Below are positions 1-5,601 of a stretch of DNA of 7,060 nucleotides, piece by piece. The DNA comes from Clostridia bacterium (GTDB lineage Bacteria > Bacillota_E > SLMV01 > PUMD01). Under the pieces are notes generated by a model, which was given only the letters and a program-made list of their open reading frames with translations, did not search any database and was not told where the DNA came from. Both the position numbers and the translations under genes were made by a program. Every line of letters starts with the position of its first letter. Position 1 is the first letter of the stretch. Location of the stretch: positions 1-7,060 of the forward strand of contig SKXF01000277.1 in the NCBI GenBank assembly GCA_007128555.1, given 5' to 3'.

Positions 1-55
<55 letters not shown>

Positions 56-66
56 CCTTTTAAATT

Positions 67-143
67 TGGTTGCGGGGGTGGGATTTGAACCCACGGCCTC
101 CGGGTTATGAGCCCGACGAGCTACCTGACTGCTCCACCCCGCG
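67..143 (-). tRNA. Initiator tRNA-fMet(CAT)
   Basis: This is a complete 77-nt cloverleaf including an encoded CCA (67-69). The acceptor 5' strand CGCGGGG ends at 143. Its first C faces A72 and leaves the unpaired 1-72 position that marks bacterial initiator tRNAs. The anticodon stem ends in three G-C pairs (GGG-CTCATAA-CCC), the second initiator signature. The T loop TTCAAAT is intact. It lies between the decayed tRNA-Tyr copy and tRNA-Thr(GGT), where the widespread thrU-tyrU-glyT-thrT array carries tRNA-Gly. The two promoters at 304-392 probably drive it. Confidence 0.97.
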
Positions 144-150
144 ATCTTTG

Positions 151-230
151 TGGAGAGGGCTGGATTTGAACCAGCAAAGGCGTATGCAACAGATCTACCG
201 AAACAACCTGCCATCCTGCATGGCCTCCCC
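151..230 (-). pseudogene. Decayed second copy of tRNA-Tyr
   Basis: From position 151 the first 25 bases are identical to the 3' end of the intact tRNA-Tyr at 500-524. After one substitution another 11 bases match, so the acceptor 3' strand, T arm and variable arm are copied. Similarity continues with an indel and substitutions up to the anticodon GTA (about 197-199) and then fades. At 224-230 a GGGGAGG (minus strand) still pairs with the 3' acceptor strand, allowing one G-U pair. The unit is then 80 nt, against 83 in the intact gene. The anticodon stem no longer pairs and the base at position 33 is G rather than the universal U, so it should not work. An alternative reading is a 3' tRNA fragment left as an integration-site scar. 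Confidence 0.75.
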
Positions 231-303
231 TATTCCCAGAAGCGCCATGCTTCCAGGGTGCCACGTCTACACTAGAAGGTGTACCCTACAGCCTCCAGAG
301 GAA

Positions 304-332
304 ATTATGACGGAAAACCTTCTCAAAGTCAA
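304..332 (-). promoter_or_regulatory. Proximal sigma70-type promoter of the fMet-Thr tRNA unit
   Basis: On the minus strand a -35 box TTGACT (327-332) is separated by exactly 17 bases from a -10 box CATAAT (304-309). It lies about 60 bases downstream of a second, similar promoter and points toward the decayed tRNA-Tyr, tRNA-fMet and tRNA-Thr(GGT). Box quality and spacing are read directly; activity is inferred. Confidence 0.6.
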
Positions 333-363
333 CAGAGTCACCTTCCAACTCACAACGCTGTCC

Positions 364-392
364 AGTGTAACTCTCTACCCCCGTCATGTCAA
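364..392 (-). promoter_or_regulatory. Distal sigma70-type promoter of the fMet-Thr tRNA unit
   Basis: On the minus strand a perfect -35 box TTGACA (387-392) is followed after 17 bases by TACACT (364-369). It lies just past the terminator of tRNA-Tyr, so it would restart transcription for the downstream tRNA-fMet and tRNA-Thr(GGT), and perhaps tuf. The tandem arrangement with the promoter at 304-332 fits a stable-RNA or tuf operon that needs strong expression. Confidence 0.6.
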
Positions 393-445
393 GTCTCCGG
401 ATGTTGACTGCAAGTACCGCACCCGTGGAACGGCTCGCCTCCATC

Positions 446-479
446 AAAAAAGCAAACCCCCTGCATGTCAGGCAAGGGG
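446..479 (-). terminator. Intrinsic terminator after tRNA-Tyr
   Basis: On the minus strand CCCCTT-GC and GC-AGGGG form a GC-rich stem (458-464 with 472-479, one bulge, 7-nt loop). The T-rich tract TTTGCTTTTTT at 446-456 follows. It ends the Thr(TGT)-Tyr transcript about 20 bases past the tRNA-Tyr 3' end and separates it from the fMet-Thr(GGT) unit. Confidence 0.8.
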
Positions 480-499
480 CTACTACGTGAATCTCTCTG

Positions 500-582
500 T
501 GGAGAGGGCTGGATTTGAACCAGCGAAGGCGTATGCCAGCAGATTTACAGTCTGCCCCGTTTGGCCACTTCGGTACCTCTCC
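500..582 (-). tRNA. tRNA-Tyr(GTA)
   Basis: This is a complete 83-nt class II tRNA with a long variable arm. The acceptor strands GGAGAGG (576-582) and CCTCTCC (501-507) pair fully. The anticodon stem GCAGA-CTGTAAA-TCTGC carries GTA, and a T arm CTGG-TTCAAAT-CCAG is present. CCA is not encoded; the bases after the discriminator A read CAG. It lies 9 bases downstream of tRNA-Thr(TGT) and is followed by an intrinsic terminator. A decayed copy lies at 151-230. Confidence 0.97.
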
Positions 583-591
583 AACAACTTC

Positions 592-666
592 TGGAGCTGG
601 CGGACGGACTTGAACCGACAGCCTGCTGATTACAAATCAGCTGCTCTACCGTTGAGCTACGCCAGC
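592..666 (-). tRNA. tRNA-Thr(TGT)
   Basis: This is a complete 75-nt tRNA with encoded CCA (592-594). The acceptor pair is GCTGGCG (660-666) and CGCCAGC (596-602). The anticodon stem-loop GCTGA-TTTGTAA-TCAGC gives anticodon TGT, and the T loop is TTCAAGT. It is the first gene of the Thr(TGT)-Tyr unit, read from the promoter at 703-731. Confidence 0.97.
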
Positions 667-953
667 CACTAAAGCCGAAGACTATTACAATAAGCGACAC
701 TTAATATAGCACAATGGCTACTCCGTTGCAACTAGCAGATCTGACGCTCAGGCTCAACATTCACACATGATAACAGGCCGCCTTCTTTCGATCAAGGGCT
801 CGTTGCGAAATGAGTCCTTCTGCTTTGCTGGCCTTCCACCCGGTCATCATGAGCTGAAGCACAGTGGCCGCTACCCTCGGGCCTATTGCATGCTCGATCC
901 GTCTCTCAGGGTAATGATACAATACCATCAGGGTGGACAGATACCGTGAGGAG
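667..953. other. Intergenic region upstream of the tRNAs, no convincing gene
   Basis: This stretch separates the tRNA-Thr(TGT) gene from the DUF5320 gene. It holds the tRNA promoter at 703-731 and, at its right edge, the hairpin at 954-978. Between about 740 and 950 I recognise no gene. A minus-strand frame of about 55 codons beginning near 931 has no Shine-Dalgarno sequence and no family resemblance that I can see. Confidence 0.5.
703..731 (-). promoter_or_regulatory. sigma70-type promoter of tRNA-Thr(TGT)-tRNA-Tyr
   Basis: On the minus strand TTGCAA (726-731) and TATATT (703-708) are separated by exactly 17 bases. The predicted transcription start is near 696, about 30 bases before the mature 5' end of tRNA-Thr(TGT) at 666. 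Spacing, position and orientation all fit. Confidence 0.7.
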
Positions 954-978
954 GGAGGGCTGTTGCAGGCAGCCCTCC
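954..978 (-). terminator. Perfect 9-bp hairpin after the DUF5320 operon
   Basis: GGAGGGCTG (954-962) and CAGCCCTCC (970-978) form a perfect 9-bp stem with a 7-nt loop, 8 bases beyond the stop codon of the last gene in the DUF134-Fur-DUF5320 operon. No T tract follows on the minus strand (CTCCTCACGG), so it is not a textbook intrinsic terminator. It may stabilise the mRNA 3' end or act with another termination mechanism. Confidence 0.45.
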
Positions 979-986
979 GGAGTAAT

Positions 987-1304
987 TTACGATTCGTCTT
1001 CGCTCTCGTCCGCCCTTATCTGCTCGATCTCTTTCTCAATCGATTCGGCTTCCTCTCTCAGGCGCTGCGCATGTTCCTTCAGAACCTGTGTCCTTTGCGG
1101 ACTCAGCGCTTCAGGGAAGCGTTCTCCGTTCCGCGTGCCTCCATCTGGACGCACGCGACGACGGCCCCATCCACGGCCGAAACCGCCTCCTCGACGGGGG
1201 CGATGGGCGAAGTGCGATGAACGATCCTCCACCGCGCAGCAGCCCAATCCACGACCCGTCATGGGACCATAACCTTCAGGGCCTGTTCTGTCACCTCTTG
1301 GCAT
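987..1304 (-). CDS. DUF5320-type small Gly/Arg-rich protein (distal copy)
   Basis: This is a 105-residue protein. The N-terminus MPRGDRTGPEGYGPMTGRG carries the signature of the DUF5320 family, whose biochemical role is unknown. Next come a Cys pair (22-23), a Gly/Arg-rich stretch (about 38-56), and an acidic, heptad-like helix (about 69-99) that probably forms a coiled coil. I chose the ATG at 1302-1304 because TAAGGAGGTG (1311-1320) precedes it at ideal spacing; the in-frame GTG at 1311-1313 lies inside that Shine-Dalgarno sequence. It is the last gene of the operon. The stop codon of the preceding 55-residue paralogue overlaps its Shine-Dalgarno sequence, so the two are probably translated together. 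Members of this family often sit beside Mrp/NifX/MinD-type metal-cluster genes, as here, which suggests but does not prove a metal-related role. Confidence 0.85.
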   Translation of the reverse strand: MPRGDRTGPEGYGPMTGRGLGCCAVEDRSSHFAHRPRRGGGFGRGWGRRRVRPDGGTRNGERFPEALSPQRTQVLKEHAQRLREEAESIEKEIEQIRADESEDES

Positions 1305-1317
1305 GTCTTTCACCTCC

Positions 1318-1485
1318 TTACCTGAAACGTCTCAGTCTACTTCTCCATTTACGACCGAAGCCTCGCATATTCGATTGAAAGGCGCGAACAAGGTATCCAG
1401 GACGATCATTGCCCACACAGGTTCCCAGGCTGCGCCCGGTCAGCGGTCCATAGCCTCTGGGGCCCGTTCCATCGCCTCCTGCCAT
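1318..1485 (-). CDS. DUF5320-like short protein (55 aa, proximal copy)
   Basis: This short gene fills the gap between the Fur-family gene and the distal DUF5320 gene. The ATG at 1483-1485 runs 55 codons to TAA at 1318-1320. The product begins MAGGDGTGPRGYGPLTGRS, which parallels MPRGDRTGPEGYGPMTGRG of the next gene, including the TGP..GYGP.TGR core. A single Cys (23) sits where the neighbour has a Cys pair. The C-terminus is very basic (RKWRSRLRRFR) and the acidic coiled-coil tail of the paralogue is absent. The Shine-Dalgarno sequence GAGGTG overlaps the TGA of the Fur gene, 8 bases ahead of the ATG. Its own TAA merges with the TAAGGAGG of the next gene. Homology to the neighbour, the ribosome site and the operon fit make it a convincing gene. 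Function is unknown. Tandem duplication followed by shortening is the likely origin. Confidence 0.85.
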   Translation of the reverse strand: MAGGDGTGPRGYGPLTGRSLGTCVGNDRPGYLVRAFQSNMRGFGRKWRSRLRRFR

Positions 1486-1495
1486 GATCCACACC

Positions 1496-1975
1496 TCACT
1501 GCTCTGTGGATGCCGTCACCGGTGTCCCCCGAACAGCCGCCGAAGGACGTTCCGTACAACCCTGGCAGAACCCGAAAAACACCATAGATTGGTCGTAGAT
1601 CTTGAAACGGTCCGCCCGCAAAATCACCTGCATCTCTTCGGGTGCGGGACACGATGCCTCCATGACCCCTCCGCAACGAAGACATACAAGGTGGCAATGG
1701 GGCGATGAATCCCCGCCTTCAAACTCGTAACGAGAAACGCCATCACCGACATCCAACTTCCTGATCAGGCCAATCTCCTCAAGAATCGCCAGTGTCCGGT
1801 AGACGGTCGACAGTCCCATCTGGTGTTGCTCCCTGGTGACATCATGAATCTCCTGGGCAGTAAAATGAACCCTCGGCTGCCGGGCAAGAACTTCGAAAAT
1901 CGCCTCGCGCTGCCGGGTCAGACGGTAGTTCTCATCACGGAGCTTGATTCTTGCCTCGCAAACCAGTTCCCGCAC
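1496..1975 (-). CDS. Fur-family (Fur/PerR/Zur-like) transcriptional regulator
   Basis: This is a 159-residue protein of the ferric-uptake-regulator superfamily, dimeric metal-responsive DNA-binding repressors. The winged-helix domain covers about 1-88. It starts from YRLTRQREAIFEVL and has recognition helix GLSTVYRTLAILEEIGLI (about 54-71), the hallmark of the family. The dimerisation domain carries the structural zinc cysteines C98-x2-C101 and C137-x2-C140. The usual His-rich run before the first CxxC reads PHCHLVC, with a Cys (94) between two His. I cannot decide the sensed metal from this. The start is a GTG (1973-1975) behind GGAGGTGAT at 9-base spacing; that site overlaps the end of the DUF134 gene, whose stop lies only 6 bases upstream. 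It may regulate its own operon and the metal-cluster operon, but the operator seen here does not look like a classical Fur or PerR box. Confidence 0.9.
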   Translation of the reverse strand: MRELVCEARIKLRDENYRLTRQREAIFEVLARQPRVHFTAQEIHDVTREQHQMGLSTVYRTLAILEEIGLIRKLDVGDGVSRYEFEGGDSSPHCHLVCLRCGGVMEASCPAPEEMQVILRADRFKIYDQSMVFFGFCQGCTERPSAAVRGTPVTASTEQ

Positions 1976-1981
1976 TGATCA

Positions 1982-2437
1982 TCACCTCCGTCCTCCCCGG
2001 CGCTGACTCCGGTTCCGACGACGCCGGCCGTGCGTTGAAACCCCTTTCACCACGTCCTCACAACCGCAGTGTGGGCAGGTGGGATCACACGCCTCATCAT
2101 CCCTGGCACGCCACACCCCACCACATTGGCGACACAAATCGCGCCCCATCAACCGATAGTTGCCTCCCTCGATTCTCACGGACTTGCCTTCCGTCAGGGC
2201 CGTGGCCACCTTCTCGTGTGCTGAACTCAGGATCCGGTGAAATGTGGATCGAGAGACCTGCATACGCTGGGCACATGCCTCATGATCAAGACCCTGGCGA
2301 TCCTTCAGACGGATCGACTCCAGTTCATCGACGCTCAGATGGACTTCGTCAAGTTCCACCAGGGGAACACCTGCCGGCTTGAAGTGATCATAGGGTGGCA
2401 GGAATTCTACCATCCTTCTCTTCGGTGGCCGCGGCAT
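1982..2437 (-). CDS. DUF134 (UPF0251) HTH protein with C-terminal zinc-ribbon-like tail
   Basis: This is a 151-residue predicted DNA-binding protein. The N-terminus MPRPPKRR and the segment [20 protein letters not shown] are typical of DUF134. A sigma70-region-4-like helix-turn-helix follows (about 49-80, [15 protein letters not shown]) and then the family's IEGGNYRL (89-96). Beyond about residue 100 there is an extension with C102-x2-C105 and C117, C121, C124, C126, which could bind zinc, and then a basic tail ([14 protein letters not shown]). The cysteines often seen after the N-terminal basic stretch in this family are absent here. The ATG at 2435-2437 is preceded by AAGGAGG; an in-frame ATG eight codons upstream lies within the operator and lacks a ribosome site. 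It is the first gene of its operon, directly behind a palindromic operator, so autoregulation is plausible. Function otherwise unknown. Confidence 0.88.
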   Translation of the reverse strand: MPRPPKRRMVEFLPPYDHFKPAGVPLVELDEVHLSVDELESIRLKDRQGLDHEACAQRMQVSRSTFHRILSSAHEKVATALTEGKSVRIEGGNYRLMGRDLCRQCGGVWRARDDEACDPTCPHCGCEDVVKGVSTHGRRRRNRSQRRGGRR

Positions 2438-2453
2438 TTTGAACCTCCTTGTA

Positions 2454-2469
2454 ATGAACATATGTTCAT
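2454..2469. promoter_or_regulatory. Perfect 16-bp palindromic operator (ATGAACATATGTTCAT)
   Basis: ATGAACATATGTTCAT is its own reverse complement. It lies 10 bases beyond the -10 box at 2480-2485, so it covers roughly +3 to +18 of the DUF134 transcript and ends 16 bases ahead of the start codon. A 16-base core (AGTTATGAACATATGT, minus strand 2473-2458) recurs at 6026-6041 in the promoter of the NifX-MinD operon. The placement suits a repressor. Confidence 0.75.
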
Positions 2470-2479
2470 AACTACCTCA

Positions 2480-2507
2480 ATGATACCACGTTCTCCGTCT
2501 TTGTCAA
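2480..2507 (-). promoter_or_regulatory. sigma70-type promoter of the DUF134-Fur-DUF5320 operon
   Basis: On the minus strand TTGACA (2502-2507) and TATCAT (2480-2485) are separated by 16 bases. The promoter lies in the gap between the broken mrp gene and the DUF134 gene, with the palindromic operator immediately downstream. The DUF134 operon is therefore transcribed separately from the operon upstream. Confidence 0.7.
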
Positions 2508-2512
2508 GCACT

Positions 2513-3275
2513 TCAGCTCCCACGGGTCAGACGAACAAGCAAGCTCGAACAAGGCGGATCCGGCTGCAGATCACTGCTATCCACGAGAAATCCTACTCCC
2601 TCCCGGTCGGAGCCCAGGTCCGATCCATGGGAACTCTGGCCAGCAGCGGTACGTCCAGCTGCTCTGCAAGCACCTGGCCACCGTCCCTTCCGAAGGGGAA
2701 GAAACGCTCGCCACACTCCGGGCAGGTCATATAGGACATGTTCTCGACGACACCGACGATCTCAGTTTGAGTTTGCCTGGCCATATTCCCCGCCCTGCTT
2801 GCCACCTTCACAGAAGACAGCTCAGGTCACCAGCAGCAGTGACGCCCTGGGTAGTGTTTGAGCTACGGTCAGCGGAACATCTCCGGTACCTGGGGGTAGA
2901 TCAATGACGAGATCGTCCAGATCAGTGTGTGGACATTGTTGATGAACTGATCCACAGCCTTTATAAGCAACGGTCCCCGCCATATCACCGGCATGGTGTC
3001 GTCCATGAAGAAGCCCATGCTCATGACCTGGAGGCCCTGAGATTCCATGGGTTCAATGCCGTCCTCACTCGCCTCCGGTCGTCCCTGTATCCTGAGTCGT
3101 TTAGGTACGGTGAACCCGTAGATGTCAGCGCCATGATCCCCGCCCTGTGACCCCGTCTGGCCAAGGCCCGGGCAACATTGACCGCCACGGTGGACTTTCC
3201 AACCCCCCCCTTTCCGCTGGCCACGGCAATAATCTCAGTCTCACTGGCGTCATCCATCAATGAAAGTCTTGCCAT
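2513..3275 (-). pseudogene. mrp: Mrp/NBP35-type Fe-S carrier ATPase, frameshifted
   Basis: Pieces of one Mrp/ApbC ATPase lie in order but in changing frames. Frame one (from ATG 3273-3275) gives MARLSLMDDAS and the deviant Walker A SGKGGVGKS. A one-base loss near 3131, at the DADIYG motif, shifts to a frame reading IYGFTVPKRLRIQG and VIWRGPLLIKAVDQF. Near 2925 it shifts again to DLDDLVIDLPPGTGDVPLTV. Near 2824, where VTTPEL is expected, about five bases seem lost; reading resumes with KVASRAGNMA and GVVENMSYMTCPECGERFFPFG, the family's CxxC. A last shift near 2594 leads to a stop at 2513-2515. No single frame gives more than a third of the protein. Intact, it would carry an Fe-S cluster to apoproteins. 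The ribosome site (GGAG) and tight linkage to the MinD gene mark it as the former last gene of that operon. Confidence 0.88.
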
Positions 3276-3289
3276 CTTCACCACTCCGA

Positions 3290-4165
3290 TCAGTGTAGCC
3301 CACTAATCAGGCTCTGAATGCCCGACCACAGCTGCCGAATGCCCTCCGCCGCTGGACCCCGACCATATTCAACAACTGTCTGACCGTGCACCATTGCGCG
3401 GGTGACTCCGGGGTCATAAGGAACACGACCCAGGAACACGAGATTTCTTTGTCGGGTCAGCGACTGGATGCGATGCGAGAAATCTACATCGAGATCGTAA
3501 CGGTTGACGCAGACCGCCGCTGGGATGTCAAAGTGCAGGCAGACATCCAGAACCCGCTCCAAATCGTGGAGGCCTGAAATAGAAGGCTCAGTCACGATAA
3601 CCGCCAAAGAAGCTCCCGCCAAGGAGGCAATCACCGGGCAACCAATGCCTGGGGGTCCATCGACCATGATGAGATCTGCTCCCACATGTTCAGCCAGATA
3701 GCGAGATTCCTGCCTCACTTTGCTGACCAGTTTCCCTGAGTTAGCCTCACCAAAGCCGAGACGGGCGTGAACCATAGGCCCACACCGGGTAATAGAGCGA
3801 AACCAGTGTCCAGAAACGACATCCTCCATGGAGATCGCGCACTCAGTACAGACGTGCGCGCACAATCCACAGCCCTCACAGGCCAGACCGTCGACGGTGA
3901 AGTTATCGGCAATGGCCTCAAAGCGGCAATGCTCGCTGCACAGACCGCACCTGGAACAGAGGTCCAGGTCAATTGATGCCATCTTCGAGGCGAGGAACTC
4001 ATGCTTCTCCTGGATCTGGGGCTTGAGCAGAAAATGCAGGTCCGGCGCGTCCACATCGCAATCGGCGATGACAAGACTGCCTTCGGCCAACATGGTGAAG
4101 CACGCAATGAGGGATGTCTTGCCGGTTCCGCCTTTCCCACTGAGAATGACGATCTCATTCATCAT
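3290..4165 (-). CDS. MinD-like P-loop ATPase with inserted 2x[4Fe-4S] ferredoxin domain (second copy)
   Basis: This is a 291-residue cytosolic ATPase of the MinD/ParA (SIMIBI) class. It has a deviant Walker A GKGGTGKT (10-17), the aspartates of IADCDVDAPD (34-42), a Walker-B-like LIMVDGPPGIGCP (165-177) and NRYD (221-224). Between the first two and Walker B sits a bacterial ferredoxin module with two complete CxxCxxCxxxC motifs: C70, C73, C76, C80 and C96, C99, C102, C106. This ATPase/ferredoxin fusion is characteristic of the Orp cluster of anaerobes, where such proteins are thought to assemble or insert a metal cluster. The ATG at 4163-4165 overlaps the TGA of the preceding paralogue (ATGA), and a second ATG follows at once, so the exact start is uncertain by one codon. 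The gene is apparently intact and is followed by the broken mrp gene. Confidence 0.92.
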   Translation of the reverse strand: MMNEIVILSGKGGTGKTSLIACFTMLAEGSLVIADCDVDAPDLHFLLKPQIQEKHEFLASKMASIDLDLCSRCGLCSEHCRFEAIADNFTVDGLACEGCGLCAHVCTECAISMEDVVSGHWFRSITRCGPMVHARLGFGEANSGKLVSKVRQESRYLAEHVGADLIMVDGPPGIGCPVIASLAGASLAVIVTEPSISGLHDLERVLDVCLHFDIPAAVCVNRYDLDVDFSHRIQSLTRQRNLVFLGRVPYDPGVTRAMVHGQTVVEYGRGPAAEGIRQLWSGIQSLISGLH

Positions 4166-5025
4166 CCACTACCCCTTCCGGCTGATGTCTTCAACATTCG
4201 GCCGATTTCCAGGAACCGTTCCGACCACGCGCCGGAATGCTCACAGATCAATCCGCCGCGGGCGTAGATCGAGGCCAGTTGACGGTCCCAGGGTAACTGT
4301 GCCAGGATGGGAAGCTTTCGCGAATGGCAATACTCCTCAACCCCCTTGTCACCCAGGTCACACTGGTTGATAATCACTCCAACCGGAACCTGCAGCTTAT
4401 CGCACATTCCCACAGCCATCTTTAGGTCGCTAAGCCCAAAGGGAGTCGGCTCCGTCACCAACACGCAGAAATCCGCGCCCTGCACCGATGCCACCGTTGG
4501 ACAGGACGTCCCGGGGGGAGCATCGATGATCACCAGCGAACCATTAGACGCCCTCTTCCTGACGGCGTCAATGACGGGCACTGCGATCGCTTCGCCGGGA
4601 TTCAGCTCTCCCCCGACAAAGTCGAGAGTTCCTGCCGTCCCGCGCCGGATCAATCCCACGGCACGCCCCACTTCAGAAATGGCTGCTTCCGGGCAGATGT
4701 AGGAGCAGAAGCCGCAGCTGTGACATAGCTCAGGGAAGACCAGCAGATGTTCCCCCAGCAAGGACAGGGCGCTGAAGTTGCATGCCTGGACACACCGGCC
4801 GCACCGGGAGCAGTGGATCTCGTCGATCTCCGGTATCAGTACCTCGACCCTTTCCTCAGGGACGGGATCCATCTTCAAAAAGAGATGGCTGTTGGGATTT
4901 TCCACGTCACAGTCCAGAAGCTGGATCTTACCCTTATTCTCCCTTGCCATCTCCATCGCAAGGTTGGTAGCGACGGTGGTCTTCCCCGTTCCGCCCTTAC
5001 CACTGGCACAGGCTACCGTCAACAC
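4162..5025 (-). CDS. MinD-like P-loop ATPase with inserted 2x[4Fe-4S] ferredoxin domain (first copy)
   Basis: This is a 287-residue paralogue of the next gene with the same architecture. It has Walker A GKGGTGKT (9-16), LLDCDVENPNSH (36-47), a ferredoxin insert with C72, C75, C78, C82 and C101, C104, C107, C111, a Walker-B-like LVIIDAPPGTSCP (164-176), and IINQCD (218-223) near the nucleotide-binding base motif. All cluster ligands and the signature lysines are present, so it should be active. In the Desulfovibrio Orp system two adjacent ATPases of this kind are encoded together, and they may work as a pair. The start is a GTG (5023-5025) behind GGGGTGA about 7 bases away. The gene is translationally coupled to its downstream paralogue by a 4-base overlap. 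Its first 29 bases overlap the end of a possible small ORF in another frame. Confidence 0.92.
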   Translation of the reverse strand: MLTVACASGKGGTGKTTVATNLAMEMARENKGKIQLLDCDVENPNSHLFLKMDPVPEERVEVLIPEIDEIHCSRCGRCVQACNFSALSLLGEHLLVFPELCHSCGFCSYICPEAAISEVGRAVGLIRRGTAGTLDFVGGELNPGEAIAVPVIDAVRKRASNGSLVIIDAPPGTSCPTVASVQGADFCVLVTEPTPFGLSDLKMAVGMCDKLQVPVGVIINQCDLGDKGVEEYCHSRKLPILAQLPWDRQLASIYARGGLICEHSGAWSERFLEIGRMLKTSAGRGSG

Positions 5026-5206
5026 GATATGTCACCCCTCTGTCCGGCTCCTTGCGCCTCATCCCAATGGAGCAGCAGGGTGCCGAAATGGACATAACCC
5101 TCTCCTGGAAGGCAACCCGAGTCTTTGTTTCCAACTCGTTGAGGTCATGTCGCGAGTACCCTTGTTCCCCGCGGCCATCCCCTAGCAAGGCTTCAGCGCC
5201 AAGCAT
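4997..5206 (-). CDS. Possible small protein (69 aa), unrecognised
   Basis: In the 210-base gap between the NifX-like and MinD-like genes an ATG (5204-5206) is preceded by AGAGGTGATC at suitable spacing. It opens a 69-codon frame that ends 29 bases inside the MinD gene. The middle (NELETKTRVAFQERVMSISA, about 23-42) looks like an ordinary amphipathic protein segment. Two adjacent Cys follow (44-45) and then a basic stretch. I recognise no family. The ribosome site and operon position favour a real gene. The long overlap and the otherwise compact operon leave open that this is a decayed remnant whose original frame was lost, as in the mrp pseudogene of the same operon. Confidence 0.4.
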   Translation of the reverse strand: MLGAEALLGDGRGEQGYSRHDLNELETKTRVAFQERVMSISAPCCSIGMRRKEPDRGVTYRVDGSLCQW

Positions 5207-5239
5207 CGCCGATCACCTCTCTGCACTCTCAGCACACCC

Positions 5240-5572
5240 TCAGTCGTGATTACACAGATCGTCGCCGGTCTCAAGGCATCCCAGGATATGGTCCCTGACG
5301 ACAGCATCAACGGGGCCCGTAGCCCCTACGACCACGTCAATGTCGAGACTCGCAAACAGGTTCTGAGCCCGTGGACCCATGCCACCAGCTATCATGCACT
5401 CGGCTCCCTGGTCGGCGAGAAATCCGGGAAGCACTCCCGGTTCATGGCCCGGATTAGGCAAAGTCTTCATGTCAACAACGGATCCATTCTCTACCTGTAC
5501 GATGGTATACTCGGGGCAGCGCCCGAAGTGAGCTGCCACCTCGCCACCCTGGGTGGCGATTGCAAATATCAT
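5240..5572 (-). CDS. NifX/NifB-C-terminal-like (MTH1175-type) metal-cluster-binding protein, second copy
   Basis: This is a 110-residue single-domain protein of the dinitrogenase iron-molybdenum cofactor (NifX/NafY/Orp) superfamily, which binds Fe-S or Mo-containing clusters with a ribonuclease-H-like fold. Visible features are the MIFAIATQGGEVAAHFGRC opening (HFGRC at 15-19), the Gly-rich GGMGPRA (63-69), and the conserved C-terminal DLCNHD (105-110, Cys107 and His109), a likely metal-ligand site. I start at the ATG 5570-5572, which has GGGAG 9 bases upstream and matches the usual family start. ATG 5579-5581 is nearly fused to that Shine-Dalgarno sequence, and GTG 5603-5605 overlaps the upstream stop as GTGA; both are possible. 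It is the second gene of the operon, before the MinD/ferredoxin ATPases that could load it. Confidence 0.85.
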   Translation of the reverse strand: MIFAIATQGGEVAAHFGRCPEYTIVQVENGSVVDMKTLPNPGHEPGVLPGFLADQGAECMIAGGMGPRAQNLFASLDIDVVVGATGPVDAVVRDHILGCLETGDDLCNHD

Positions 5573-5601
5573 CTTTGCCATCTCCCTTCTTTCGTCCCCT
5601 T

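Noticed and set aside
151..546. Small mobile element bounded by direct repeats of the tRNA-Tyr 3' half
   Set aside because: The repeats are real. However, the interval carries no integrase or other mobility gene, and the left copy seems to extend to a full-length decayed tRNA with a pairing acceptor stem, which favours duplication and decay.
70..672. Plus-strand 200-codon open frame
   Set aside because: It runs antisense across four tRNA genes or pseudogenes, a terminator and promoters. It is open by chance and has no ribosome site.
766..933. Minus-strand frame of about 55 codons beginning near 931
   Set aside because: It has no Shine-Dalgarno sequence and no recognisable family, and it lies beyond the operon-end hairpin. 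I could not support it as a gene or as a transposase remnant.
886..1272. Several plus-strand frames over 880-1380
   Set aside because: They are antisense to the two DUF5320 genes, whose reading frame, signature motifs and Shine-Dalgarno sequences are clear on the minus strand.
3715..4158. Second minus-strand frame of 147 codons
   Set aside because: It is an alternative frame inside the MinD/ferredoxin ATPase, which shows complete Walker and Cys motifs in its own frame.
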